Assembly: GCA_036266155.1 (NCBI GenBank)
Contig: DATANR010000144.1
Coordinates: 1 to 26,924, forward strand
Source of the DNA: SIAJ01 sp036266155
Lineage (GTDB): Bacteria; Planctomycetota; Planctomycetia; Gemmatales; Gemmataceae
Direction of reading: 5' to 3'
DNA length: 26,924 nucleotides
Positions 1-7,635 of the stretch are shown in pieces. Within the stretch, counting starts at the first letter, position 1, and every line of letters starts with the position of its first letter. Under the pieces are notes generated by a model. That model had not been told where the DNA came from. It did not search any database and saw only the letters and a list, made by a program, of their open reading frames with translations. Made by a program: the position numbers and the translations under genes.

Positions 1-67
1 TCGTTCGTCGGTACGAGGCGTTACAACCCAGTTAGGAACCGCCGGATACGCAAGTACGTCCGGTGGT

Positions 68-100
68 GTGGGAGGACGGCGGGGTAACCCCGCCTCCTAC
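68..100. repeat. GC-rich inverted repeat upstream of the aminotransferase
   Basis: The core is a perfect 7-bp stem (GGCGGGG at 78-84, CCCCGCC at 88-94) with loop TAA. Outer arms GTGGGAGG (68-75) and CCTCCTAC (93-100) can extend it if four bases bulge out of the left side. It lies 23 bases before the aminotransferase ATG, so it may be the terminator of a gene to the left or a dispersed intergenic repeat. There is no U-tract. Confidence 0.55.
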
Positions 101-122
101 CCGATTACCAAGGAAGCGGACC

Positions 123-1427
123 ATGCGAACGGCGCCATTGACGTTGTCGGCCAAAGCGCGGCGGACCCCCGAATCTCCGATCACTCACTTCATGGGATTG
201 GCCCTTGGAAACCCCCATTTGATCAGTCTGGCCGCCGGGATGGTCGATGGCTCCTCGCTGCCCGCCGGTCCGGTCGCTCAGGCCGTCGCCGATCTTTTGG
301 CTGATCTCGGGACAGCGCGCGCCGCGCTGCAATACGGCACCACGCAGGGTCACGGGCCATTGATCAACAAGATCATTGAGCATGTCGCTGCTCTCGACGG
401 CCGGACACCCGAACAATTCGGCGTCACAGCAAAGGACGTGCTCGTGACGACCGGCTCGCAGCAGGTCCTCTACATGCTCGGCGAACTGTTGCTCGATCCA
501 GGCGACATCGTCATCACCGAATCGCCTTCGTACTTCGTCTTTCACAGCGTCCTCGCCGGCACCGGCGCCCGCGTGCTCACGGTGCCGATGGACGACGACG
601 GCATGATCACGACGGATCTGGTGCGATTGCTCGAGCGCCTGGATCGCGCCGGTGAACTTTCGCGGGTCAAGCTCATCTACACGGTCGACTATTTCCAGAA
701 CCCCACTGGATTGACTCTTTCGGCGGACCGACGTCGGCACCTGATCGAGATCGTCAAACTCTATGCGGATCGCCAGCGCATCCTCATTCTCGAAGATGCC
801 GCCTATCGTGAGTTGCGCTACGAGGGCGATGAGATCGCGAGCGTGAAATCCCTCGATCCCGACAACCGCTTCGTGGTCTATGCCGGCACGTTCTCGAAGC
901 CGTGTGCGCCGGGACTGAAGACGGGTTACGCCTTGATGCCGACGGAACTCATGGAACCGCTCATCCGGATGAAGGGCAATCACGATTTTGGGTCAAACAA
1001 TCTGTCGCAGCACATCATCTACAAGCTGCTGACGAGCGGCGCGTACAAGACGCATGTCGAATTTTTGCGCGGCGTCTATCGCAAGAAGCGCGACGCGATG
1101 CTGCGGGCGCTCGACGCCGAGTTCGGCGACATGTCAGGCGCGACCTGGACGAATCCGAAGGGGGGCATGTTCGTGTGGCTCACGCTGCCCGATGAAATCG
1201 AGACGTCGCCCAACAGTTCGTTCCTGAACGCGGCACTCGAGGAAGGCGTTCTGTACGTCCCCGGCGAGTTCGGTCACGTCAGCGAAGCGGGCGACATCCC
1301 GCGGAACGAGGCGCGTTTGAGCTTTGGCGACGCAAACATCGATCAGATTCGCGAGGGTGTTCGCCGGCTGCGACGGGCGGCGGATCAAGTGGTGCGTGGG
1401 CGTGAATTGGAGCCGGCCGGCGTCTGA
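123..1427 (+). CDS. PLP-dependent aminotransferase, class I/II (2-aminoadipate/MocR-type aminotransferase fold)
   Basis: A cytosolic fold-type I aminotransferase of 434 residues that would move an amino group from an amino acid to a 2-oxo acid by way of PLP. The order of motifs is typical. TTGSQQVLYML (about 109-119) is the PLP phosphate region. NPTG lies at about 193-196 and the cofactor Asp in LEDAAY at about 225. The Schiff-base Lys is in GTFSK (about 259), and an EARLSFG motif near the C-terminus carries the substrate carboxylate Arg. It resembles the LysN / aminotransferase half of MocR proteins but has no N-terminal helix-turn-helix. I chose ATG 123 because AAGGAAG lies 7 bases upstream; an in-frame GTG at 63 would run translation through the hairpin at 68-100. 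The substrate cannot be read from sequence. It appears to be a single gene. Confidence 0.9.
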   Translation: MRTAPLTLSAKARRTPESPITHFMGLALGNPHLISLAAGMVDGSSLPAGPVAQAVADLLADLGTARAALQYGTTQGHGPLINKIIEHVAALDGRTPEQFGVTAKDVLVTTGSQQVLYMLGELLLDPGDIVITESPSYFVFHSVLAGTGARVLTVPMDDDGMITTDLVRLLERLDRAGELSRVKLIYTVDYFQNPTGLTLSADRRRHLIEIVKLYADRQRILILEDAAYRELRYEGDEIASVKSLDPDNRFVVYAGTFSKPCAPGLKTGYALMPTELMEPLIRMKGNHDFGSNNLSQHIIYKLLTSGAYKTHVEFLRGVYRKKRDAMLRALDAEFGDMSGATWTNPKGGMFVWLTLPDEIETSPNSSFLNAALEEGVLYVPGEFGHVSEAGDIPRNEARLSFGDANIDQIREGVRRLRRAADQVVRGRELEPAGV

Positions 1428-1491
1428 TTCGGAATGGCGTTTGCATTAGAAGACTGCAATCGCCGCCCGATTCAAGAACCCGGAGGCATCC

Positions 1492-1722
1492 ATGCGTCCC
1501 CTCTTCGCCATTGGCGTTTTGTTGCTCGTACTTGGCGTTTGCGCCCTGATGTTCCAGGGCGTGACCTACTTCACGACCGAACGAGTTGGTCAGGCAGGCC
1601 CGTTCGCAATCGATGTGCAAAAGCCGCACACGATTATCTTCCATCCGATCCTCGGCCTCGCCGCCATCATCGGTGGAGTTGTCTGTATGGCTGCCGGCGG
1701 GCAGAAGCGTGCTGCCGCGTGA
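1492..1722 (+). CDS. small membrane protein with two transmembrane segments
   Basis: A 76-residue protein with a hydrophobic helix at about residues 4-24 and a second at about 50-69. Between them is a short polar stretch containing YFTTERVGQAGPF, and the end is a short basic tail (GQKRAAA). This layout, including a YTT-E/R-V...GPF signature, is one I associate with a widespread family of uncharacterised small inner-membrane proteins. No function is known to me. GGAGG at 1482-1486 is 5 bases from the ATG, which fixes the start. It follows the aminotransferase by 64 bases and may be co-transcribed with it. The palindrome at 1735-1802 probably ends the unit. Confidence 0.75.
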   Translation: MRPLFAIGVLLLVLGVCALMFQGVTYFTTERVGQAGPFAIDVQKPHTIIFHPILGLAAIIGGVVCMAAGGQKRAAA

Positions 1723-1734
1723 TTAAAGGATTTT

Positions 1735-1802
1735 GTCACGCCAAGACGCAGAGACGCAAAGAAGAAACAACACCTCTTTGCGTCTTGGCGCCTTGGCGTG
1801 AC
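1735..1802. repeat. 27-nt-arm inverted repeat between convergent genes (probable bidirectional terminator)
   Basis: The left arm (1735-1761) and right arm (1776-1802) pair at 24 of 27 positions around a 14-nt A-rich loop. Both arms carry the GACGCAAAG / CTTTGCGTC core seen as a dispersed intergenic repeat in many bacteria. The element sits between the stop at 1722 (+) and the stop at 1808 (-), so it could end transcription from both sides. It lacks a true U-tract. Confidence 0.75.
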
Positions 1803-1807
1803 ACTCA

Positions 1808-4800
1808 TCACTTCTTCGCTTCACCAACGAACGTCATTATGCCCATGCCTTCGGGCCGCGGCGTGACACCGGCCGGGCCGCTCCACGCTTGAACGCCCTT
1901 GCCGGGCACCGTGCGAACCACGTTGACGGCCCATAGCTTGCCCGGCGCCACCAGATCCCCGGTCAACTCGCTGAGCGGAATGGCAATCTCCGCGGTCCAG
2001 CCAGTTTCCTCGGCATTCACCGCCACAAACCACTTCGGGTTCCAGGTCTTGTCGCCCCAACAATCCTCGGCGAGCGCGCCGCGTTGATCGACCTGGAGCT
2101 GGTAATACGTTTGATAGTCGCGATCGAGATCGATCAAGATGCTCACGCGGTCAAAGGCACGCAGGTCCATGTCGCGTGAGCGCGTCTCCAGCTTGCTTCT
2201 CTTCATCCCGGCGGGATGTTTGCACACAATTGCGATGTAGAGGTGCTCGTCGTCAAAAGCGAACATGGCACGCGAACCGTCGCCGAGTGCTTCTTGCAGC
2301 GACGCCGCTGTCGGCTTGCCCTTGTCCTTGAGTTCGCGCTCGATCGCTTCCTTGCAGCCGAAATCGCTGCTGAGTTCGCCGGCCATCGTGATCAACGACA
2401 TCGGCATCGCACCGGCCCAGCATTCGTCGTCGAGCTTGCCGTCGAGGAACGGCCGTTTCGTCGTTTTCTTGCACGCGGCGACCGGCTTTGGCGGCATTGG
2501 CTGGCCGGCACGATTCAGCAACCACGACTCGAGCAGCACACAGTCACGCCACGGGTCGGCCCCGCGCACGCCGGTCGGCGTGCCCACGGGCCCGGTCGTC
2601 TCGGCGATGTACTTCATGAGCCAGCGCTGCGACTCTTCCGGTTTGCCGAGTTGCCGCCGGGCCGATGCAAGACATAGATTGGTCGCCACATCGCGCGCAA
2701 ATAAATCGCCGTGTGCGCTCAGGCGGTTCTCCAGCTCAAGTGCGCCCTCATACCATTTGCGGGCGGACACCAGGCCCGCGAGCGTCTCCCGGTAGGTCGT
2801 TTGTTCAATCTCGGTTTGTGGCGGCAGTTGATCCTTATTCTTCGCCTTCGGAATGACGCGTCGCGGATCGGGCCGATCTTTCAAGGTGATCTGCGTCTCG
2901 GTCAACTCGGCAAACTGGCCCAATTCGAATCGGCGGCGGGCCTCGCTGGACGACTGGAAGCGAACCAGCCAATGGGCCGCATCGACGGCGAGCGGGTGGC
3001 CGGGATATTTGTCGAGCAGCAGCAAGTACGCCTCACGGGCCATGCTCCATTGGCCGGATTTCGCGTAAGCCGTTGCCGCCGTGTAGAGCGCCTTGCCAGC
3101 GTCCATTGCGGGAAGGTCGCGGATGGCATCGCCGAGTGCAGACAACGCCTGGTCCGGGCTCGCGATGGCGCCGGCGTGGCCATCGATCACGGCTTGCACA
3201 TTGCGTTTCTTTTCGAGGACTTTCATCATTTCGGCACGGGCGGCTTCGTCCTTGGTGGAGAGGACCGTCTGTTCGCGTCGAGCAGCGCCGCCGGGCGCGA
3301 GCGCGATGCCATCGAAAAACCGCAGTTGGCCGTCAGTATCCTTGAGGCGCGTGGCGACGAGTCGGAAGCCGGGCACGTCGCACACGTCCTCCCAAAGGCG
3401 TGCAGCCGTTGCAGCGTAGTCTTTGGCCGATTCGCCGAGGTTCGGCAAGGGATTTCGAACGTCGGCATTCACCGCGGTAATCATGTTGCCGCTGATAAGA
3501 GTGCTAAGCAACTTACGGCTCGCCCACGGTTCCAAGTCAAGGACCTCCAACTGCTCCGGAAACGCCTCATGGTCCGCGGCAATCTCGAATGCTTTGCGAA
3601 CGACCAGATTCAACGTCTTCGACGTATCGTCCGTCGCGCCATCGGTGACGACGACCTCCGGTCGCCAGATGCGGAGTGCGAGAACGAGTTGGCGGAGCAG
3701 GGTGGTCGCCGCCTTTTCGCCGTGCCGCTTCTCCCATGTTTCGAGCAGCGCCTGGGTGTCGACGCCGTCCTGGAAGCCGGCGATCGGGAATTGCCACATG
3801 ATTTCGCCAGCAGCACCGCCCGCCAATCGCATCGCGGCAGCGACGCGCATCGGGTCAGTCGCTCGCAACGGATCGGCCGCCTTCATCGCGGCCGCGATTC
3901 GTTCGGCATCGGTGTCATACCGCTTGGCCAGCGTCGCGGGATCGGAACAAGTGACGCCGATTGCGGTCGCGAGATAACCGTCGTTGCCGCCGAGTGCCGC
4001 GACTGTGTCGAGCGGCACTCCCTTCGCGTTCGTGTGGGCGAACAACACGGCCGAGCGCATGCCGCCTTGATGTTGCACCTTCCACGTCTTGCCGCCGTCG
4101 ACGGTGCCGATCATCGTACCCATCTCGCCCGCCGCCCAGCCATGTTTCTCGTCGTGGAAATAGACCGCATGCAACGGCAACGGCTGGCCGGTCCTCAACA
4201 TTTCCCAGGAATTCCCGTGATCGGCCGAGTGGAACACGATCGAGCCCGGTCGGCCGACGGCCCAGATGTGCGAGCCGTGCACGGCGACTGCATGGAAGTC
4301 GATCGCCGCACGCACTTCGACGGGAATCTTCAGGTCGGCGAAACCCCATTTCACGCCGGCCGTGTCACGGCTCAGCATCACGAGGCCGCCCTGGCCGACC
4401 GCGACGGCACGCATGCCATTGAGCTTCATGCCCGTGATGCTGCGGCCGGCCAACTGATCGACGTCGGCGACGCCGAGGTGGCTATCGCGGATGGGCGCGA
4501 CACGACTCCAGGCGCCACCGACGACGCCCGTCTCGGAATCACTGAAATCGCCTGCCAGCCACGTGGGATTGCGCACGCCCGGCACCGGCTTCCAACTTCG
4601 GCCGCCATCAATCGTGCGGAACAAGCCGGCGGGAAAACTATCGCTGCCATCGCCCGCCGCGATGCCAATGCGATCGTCGAAGAACTTCACCACGTTCAGT
4701 CCGGTCACGTTGTTCGCGCTGACGGTTCTCCACTGCAAGCCGCCGTCGGTGGTGGCGAGCACAACGCCCAACGATCCGCCGCCCGGCAGCTCAACGCGGC

Positions 4801-5053
4801 CCACGGCCCAACCGGAGTACGGCGTCAGGAAATGCACGCTTCGCAGTGCCGCCCGCGTGCCGGTCGGCTGCCGCTCCCAGGTCTTGCCGCCGTCGATCGT
4901 GTGCCACATGACGCCGTCGTCGCCCGCGGCCCAGCCTTCGTTCTCGTCGGCGAACTGAATCGTCCGCAGGGCCGCGTCGCTGAAGTGCGGCAAGTCCTGA
5001 GCGATCAACGAAGCCGGCACGGTCAGCAAAAAGAACGGCGTCCACAAGCGCAT
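1808..5053 (-). CDS. secreted multidomain protein: YCF48-like propeller, PIG-L-like middle, TPR-like helices, CBM9-like C-terminus
   Basis: 1081 residues. A signal peptide (MRLWTPFFLLTVPASLIAQ) comes first. Residues about 20-330 carry five or six BNR/YCF48-type repeats with GWAxG and Asp-box signatures such as DGGKTW, indicating a beta-propeller. Residues about 333-500 look like a PIG-L/LmbE fold: a strand ending in AHTNA where the family has AHPDD, and RPEVVVTDGATDD later, with metal ligands apparently lost. TPR-like helical pairs lie around 645-710 and 765-820. The last 200 or so residues (from RPFLDGKLDDECW) resemble family 9 carbohydrate-binding / DOMON-like domains. ATG 5053 is supported by GGAGGG six bases upstream and by the signal peptide; the frame is open to 5161. 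The role is unknown; an extracellular or periplasmic binding/scaffold protein is the simplest inference. Confidence 0.85.
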   Translation of the reverse strand: MRLWTPFFLLTVPASLIAQDLPHFSDAALRTIQFADENEGWAAGDDGVMWHTIDGGKTWERQPTGTRAALRSVHFLTPYSGWAVGRVELPGGGSLGVVLATTDGGLQWRTVSANNVTGLNVVKFFDDRIGIAAGDGSDSFPAGLFRTIDGGRSWKPVPGVRNPTWLAGDFSDSETGVVGGAWSRVAPIRDSHLGVADVDQLAGRSITGMKLNGMRAVAVGQGGLVMLSRDTAGVKWGFADLKIPVEVRAAIDFHAVAVHGSHIWAVGRPGSIVFHSADHGNSWEMLRTGQPLPLHAVYFHDEKHGWAAGEMGTMIGTVDGGKTWKVQHQGGMRSAVLFAHTNAKGVPLDTVAALGGNDGYLATAIGVTCSDPATLAKRYDTDAERIAAAMKAADPLRATDPMRVAAAMRLAGGAAGEIMWQFPIAGFQDGVDTQALLETWEKRHGEKAATTLLRQLVLALRIWRPEVVVTDGATDDTSKTLNLVVRKAFEIAADHEAFPEQLEVLDLEPWASRKLLSTLISGNMITAVNADVRNPLPNLGESAKDYAATAARLWEDVCDVPGFRLVATRLKDTDGQLRFFDGIALAPGGAARREQTVLSTKDEAARAEMMKVLEKKRNVQAVIDGHAGAIASPDQALSALGDAIRDLPAMDAGKALYTAATAYAKSGQWSMAREAYLLLLDKYPGHPLAVDAAHWLVRFQSSSEARRRFELGQFAELTETQITLKDRPDPRRVIPKAKNKDQLPPQTEIEQTTYRETLAGLVSARKWYEGALELENRLSAHGDLFARDVATNLCLASARRQLGKPEESQRWLMKYIAETTGPVGTPTGVRGADPWRDCVLLESWLLNRAGQPMPPKPVAACKKTTKRPFLDGKLDDECWAGAMPMSLITMAGELSSDFGCKEAIERELKDKGKPTAASLQEALGDGSRAMFAFDDEHLYIAIVCKHPAGMKRSKLETRSRDMDLRAFDRVSILIDLDRDYQTYYQLQVDQRGALAEDCWGDKTWNPKWFVAVNAEETGWTAEIAIPLSELTGDLVAPGKLWAVNVVRTVPGKGVQAWSGPAGVTPRPEGMGIMTFVGEAKK

Positions 5054-5422
5054 GGCAATCCCTCCAGAGTCGGCGACTGCCATACCTTGGGGAATTGGGA
5101 GAATCCAGACGGAATTGTTAAAGACGGAGCCTGCAACCGCGTTTCGTTCAAAAACACACACACCCCGGAAACGTATTCTTAATGAATCTCAGATTTGAGA
5201 GCATCATTCATAAGTCATTTCCCAACAATTTTTTACGGATAATCTGATTAATTGATAATCAATCAATCGATACGATCTCCAGATACGGATTCGGAAACGA
5301 AACCGCAAGCCTCGGCCAGTCTTGCCCACCTTATCAAGCCGTACATTCCTGATCTTCCGCACAACTGCTACACCCCGCACAACCGATAAATACGGTGTCC
5401 CGCGTCCTGTCCGGAGGTGGCC
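5054..5422. promoter_or_regulatory. AT-rich divergent intergenic region with nested palindromes
   Basis: This 369-base spacer separates the divergent starts at 5053 (-) and 5423 (+), and its middle is clearly AT-richer than its surroundings. It holds a hairpin with TCTCA/TGAGA inside CTTAATGAA/TTCATAAG arms (5178-5214, a 5-nt bulge) and the perfect palindrome ATTGATAATCAAT (5251-5263). CCGCACAAC is repeated directly at 5357 and 5375. GATAAATA at 5385-5392 could be part of a -10 element for the TPP-enzyme gene, but I see no convincing -35. No gene is evident. Confidence 0.45.
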
Positions 5423-7288
5423 ATGGAGATGGACCGTCGCACCCTGTTCCACGGGGCCGCCGTCGTAGGTGGGCTGCTGTTGGCATCCAGAGTGCCGGCG
5501 CGCGCCAATCCCATTCAGCGCACCGCCGGCTGGATCGAAGGCAAAATGACGGGGGCCATGGCCGTCGTCGAGACGCTCGTTCAAGAAGGTTGTGAATGCG
5601 TCTACGGCATCCCCGGCGCCCAGGAGAATGAACTCTGGGACGCGATGAAGACTCGCGGTCTGTCCTACCTGCTCTGCACGCACGAGTTCAGCGCGTCGAC
5701 CATGGCCGACGGCTATGCGCGTGCGACCGGCAAACCCGGCGTTCTTGCCGTGGTGCCGGGGCCGGGTGTGACCAACTCGCTCACCGGCCTCGGCGAAGCG
5801 CTCGTCGATTCGATCCCGCTGGTCGCGATCGTGGGCGACATTGCTCAAGGTGAAAAGTTCCGACCCTTCCAGGTCCACTGTCTCGATCAGGTCGCTTTGC
5901 TCAAGCCCGTAACCAAGGGCGTCTTCCATGTCGAAGACGTCGGCCAGATCGCGGCCGCGATCCGCAAGGCGTTCGCGCTCGCGAGTTCGGGCGAGCCGGG
6001 GCCGGTCGCGGTCGTCATCCCGTACACGATGCTCACCGAGTCGCACGAGTTCCACACGCCGCCGGCCGAGGTGATCGGCACGCCGTTCGACGAGAACTGC
6101 TTCATCGAAGCCCTCAAGCTGCTCAAGGAGACGCGCTTCAAGGTCGGCATCTATGCCGGCCAGGGGTGCATGGACTATTCGCAACAGCTCATCCAACTCG
6201 CGGAACTGTTGCAAGCTCCTGTCGCAACCAGCGTCTCGGGCAAGGGCTGCTTCCCGGAGTGCCATCCGCTCTCAGTTGGCTGGGGTTATGGCTCGCATGC
6301 AACTGGCGCATCGGAACGCGTGTTCGCCAACAACAACCCGATGCAGCAAATCGAACTACTGCTCGCAATCGGCGTACGCTTCAGCGAGGTGTCGACCGGC
6401 TATTATAACATGCCAAAGATCAAGCACGCGATTCATGTCGACGCCAACCCGTGCAACCTCGGCAAGGTGATCAAGGCCGACGTCTGCGTCGCCGCCGATG
6501 CCGGCGCGTTCATGTTGCGCTGCCTTGAGTTTCCGCAGGCCATCAAGCGCGAACGCGACGACAAGCTGCTCGCGCGCATCAAGGATGCCAAGGCCGACGA
6601 TATGCGCCGGCACTGCAAGATCGAAGCGACCCACGGCGCCGACCCGATGGCGTTCTTGCTGTCGCTGCGCCGAAACCTGCCGGCGGACGGCCTCGTGTTC
6701 GTCGACGTCACGATCAGCGAACACCTCGCGGCCGAGGCGTTTGAAGTGACGAAGCCACGCACCTACTTCAATCCGACCGACAACCAGGCGATGGGCTGGT
6801 CAATCCCCGCGGCGCTCGGCGCGCAAAAAGTGATGCCGAACCGACCGGTCGCCGTCGTCGTCGGTGATGGCTGCTTCTTGATGTCGGCGATGGAAATGTC
6901 GACCGCGGCCCGCGAAAATTTGCCAGTCAAATTCTTCGTGCTCGACGATCAGGCCTACCACTACATGCAACGGCTGCAGAAAGCCGCGTATCTAAGGACG
7001 ACGGCTACGATTCTGGCCCGCATGGACTACTCGGCCTTCGCCCAAGCCGTCGGCCTCCACTATTGCGAGATCAACGCCACGTCGCAACTCGATGCCGGAA
7101 TTCAGCAGGTGCTCGAAGCCAAAGTGCCAGTGTTGACGCGTGTGATCGTCGACTATCGCGACCGCAAAGTCCGCTGGATCGACGCCGTGGCCCGGCGTTA
7201 CACGCGCGAAATGACCCCGGCCCAGACGACGCGTTTCCTTGCTCGCATCGGCAGTAGGGCGGTGCAGTTCCAAAAGGCGAATGATTGA
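5423..7288 (+). CDS. thiamine diphosphate-dependent enzyme, acetolactate synthase-like, with Tat signal
   Basis: 621 residues with the three-domain layout of the acetolactate synthase / pyruvate oxidase superfamily. The N-terminal PYR domain has the catalytic Glu in THEFSAS (E88). A central Rossmann-like domain follows, then a PP domain with the cofactor motif starting at GDG (481-483). Where the family normally has Asn-Asn, this protein has Asp-Asp (VLDDQ, 508-509). The N-terminus reads MEMDRRTLFHGAA followed by a hydrophobic stretch and ARA, which is a twin-arginine (Tat) signal, so it is probably exported already folded. ATG 5423 has GGAGG five bases upstream; ATG 5429 and GTG 5417 are alternatives. 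No small regulatory subunit (IlvN-type) is nearby, so ordinary branched-chain synthesis is unlikely. The substrate is unknown. Confidence 0.88.
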   Translation: MEMDRRTLFHGAAVVGGLLLASRVPARANPIQRTAGWIEGKMTGAMAVVETLVQEGCECVYGIPGAQENELWDAMKTRGLSYLLCTHEFSASTMADGYARATGKPGVLAVVPGPGVTNSLTGLGEALVDSIPLVAIVGDIAQGEKFRPFQVHCLDQVALLKPVTKGVFHVEDVGQIAAAIRKAFALASSGEPGPVAVVIPYTMLTESHEFHTPPAEVIGTPFDENCFIEALKLLKETRFKVGIYAGQGCMDYSQQLIQLAELLQAPVATSVSGKGCFPECHPLSVGWGYGSHATGASERVFANNNPMQQIELLLAIGVRFSEVSTGYYNMPKIKHAIHVDANPCNLGKVIKADVCVAADAGAFMLRCLEFPQAIKRERDDKLLARIKDAKADDMRRHCKIEATHGADPMAFLLSLRRNLPADGLVFVDVTISEHLAAEAFEVTKPRTYFNPTDNQAMGWSIPAALGAQKVMPNRPVAVVVGDGCFLMSAMEMSTAARENLPVKFFVLDDQAYHYMQRLQKAAYLRTTATILARMDYSAFAQAVGLHYCEINATSQLDAGIQQVLEAKVPVLTRVIVDYRDRKVRWIDAVARRYTREMTPAQTTRFLARIGSRAVQFQKAND

Positions 7289-7635
7289 CCGGCGAAGGTT
7301 TCAACAGCATCCGTGTGGTTGCGCTCGTTTTCCGATGCCACATGGCATGAATGCGAATAATCGTTGCAAAGTGGAAAAAAGATCGCTCGTTTTCCGATCA
7401 ATTCTTGACAGCCAATCCGCCGACGTGCTGAAATGGCACCCGGATTTGTTGCGCAGCCGATTTAAACGCGCAACGCCGGGAAAGAGCGCGCTGGCGCGCT
7501 CAAATAACAAGTCCGGCGTGCGGTGCTCGCGCGAGTACTTTGCTGAGGGGTTACTAACCTGGGGCACCAGCTTGAAATCGAAAGCGCCGGCTCATCTGAT
7601 CCCTGTCTGGCGCCGAAGCAATTGGAGGTTGAACT
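7289..7635. promoter_or_regulatory. 347-base intergenic region upstream of the TIR gene with direct repeats and palindromes
   Basis: No convincing gene is present. The sequence holds an exact 15-nt direct repeat, CGCTCGTTTTCCGAT, at 7322-7336 and 7384-7398. The palindrome ATGCCA-CA-TGGCAT (7335-7348) overlaps the end of the first copy. The second copy is embedded in GATCG/CGATC arms (7381-7399). A consensus -35 box TTGACA lies at 7405-7410, with only a weak -10 (near 7428). A perfect 8-bp stem GAGCGCGC/GCGCGCTC occupies 7484-7501. This is more structure than the other spacers here show and suggests regulation of the downstream gene. Confidence 0.4.

Noticed and set aside
63..122. GTG start at 63 for the aminotransferase
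   Set aside because: It would translate a hairpin, adds residues without family match, and lacks a ribosome binding site, while ATG 123 has AAGGAAG.
2711..5182. Plus-strand open frame of 823 codons
   Set aside because: It runs antisense to the YCF48/CBM9 gene, is rich in Arg/His/Gly with no domain, and is the usual by-product of GC-rich codon use on the other strand.
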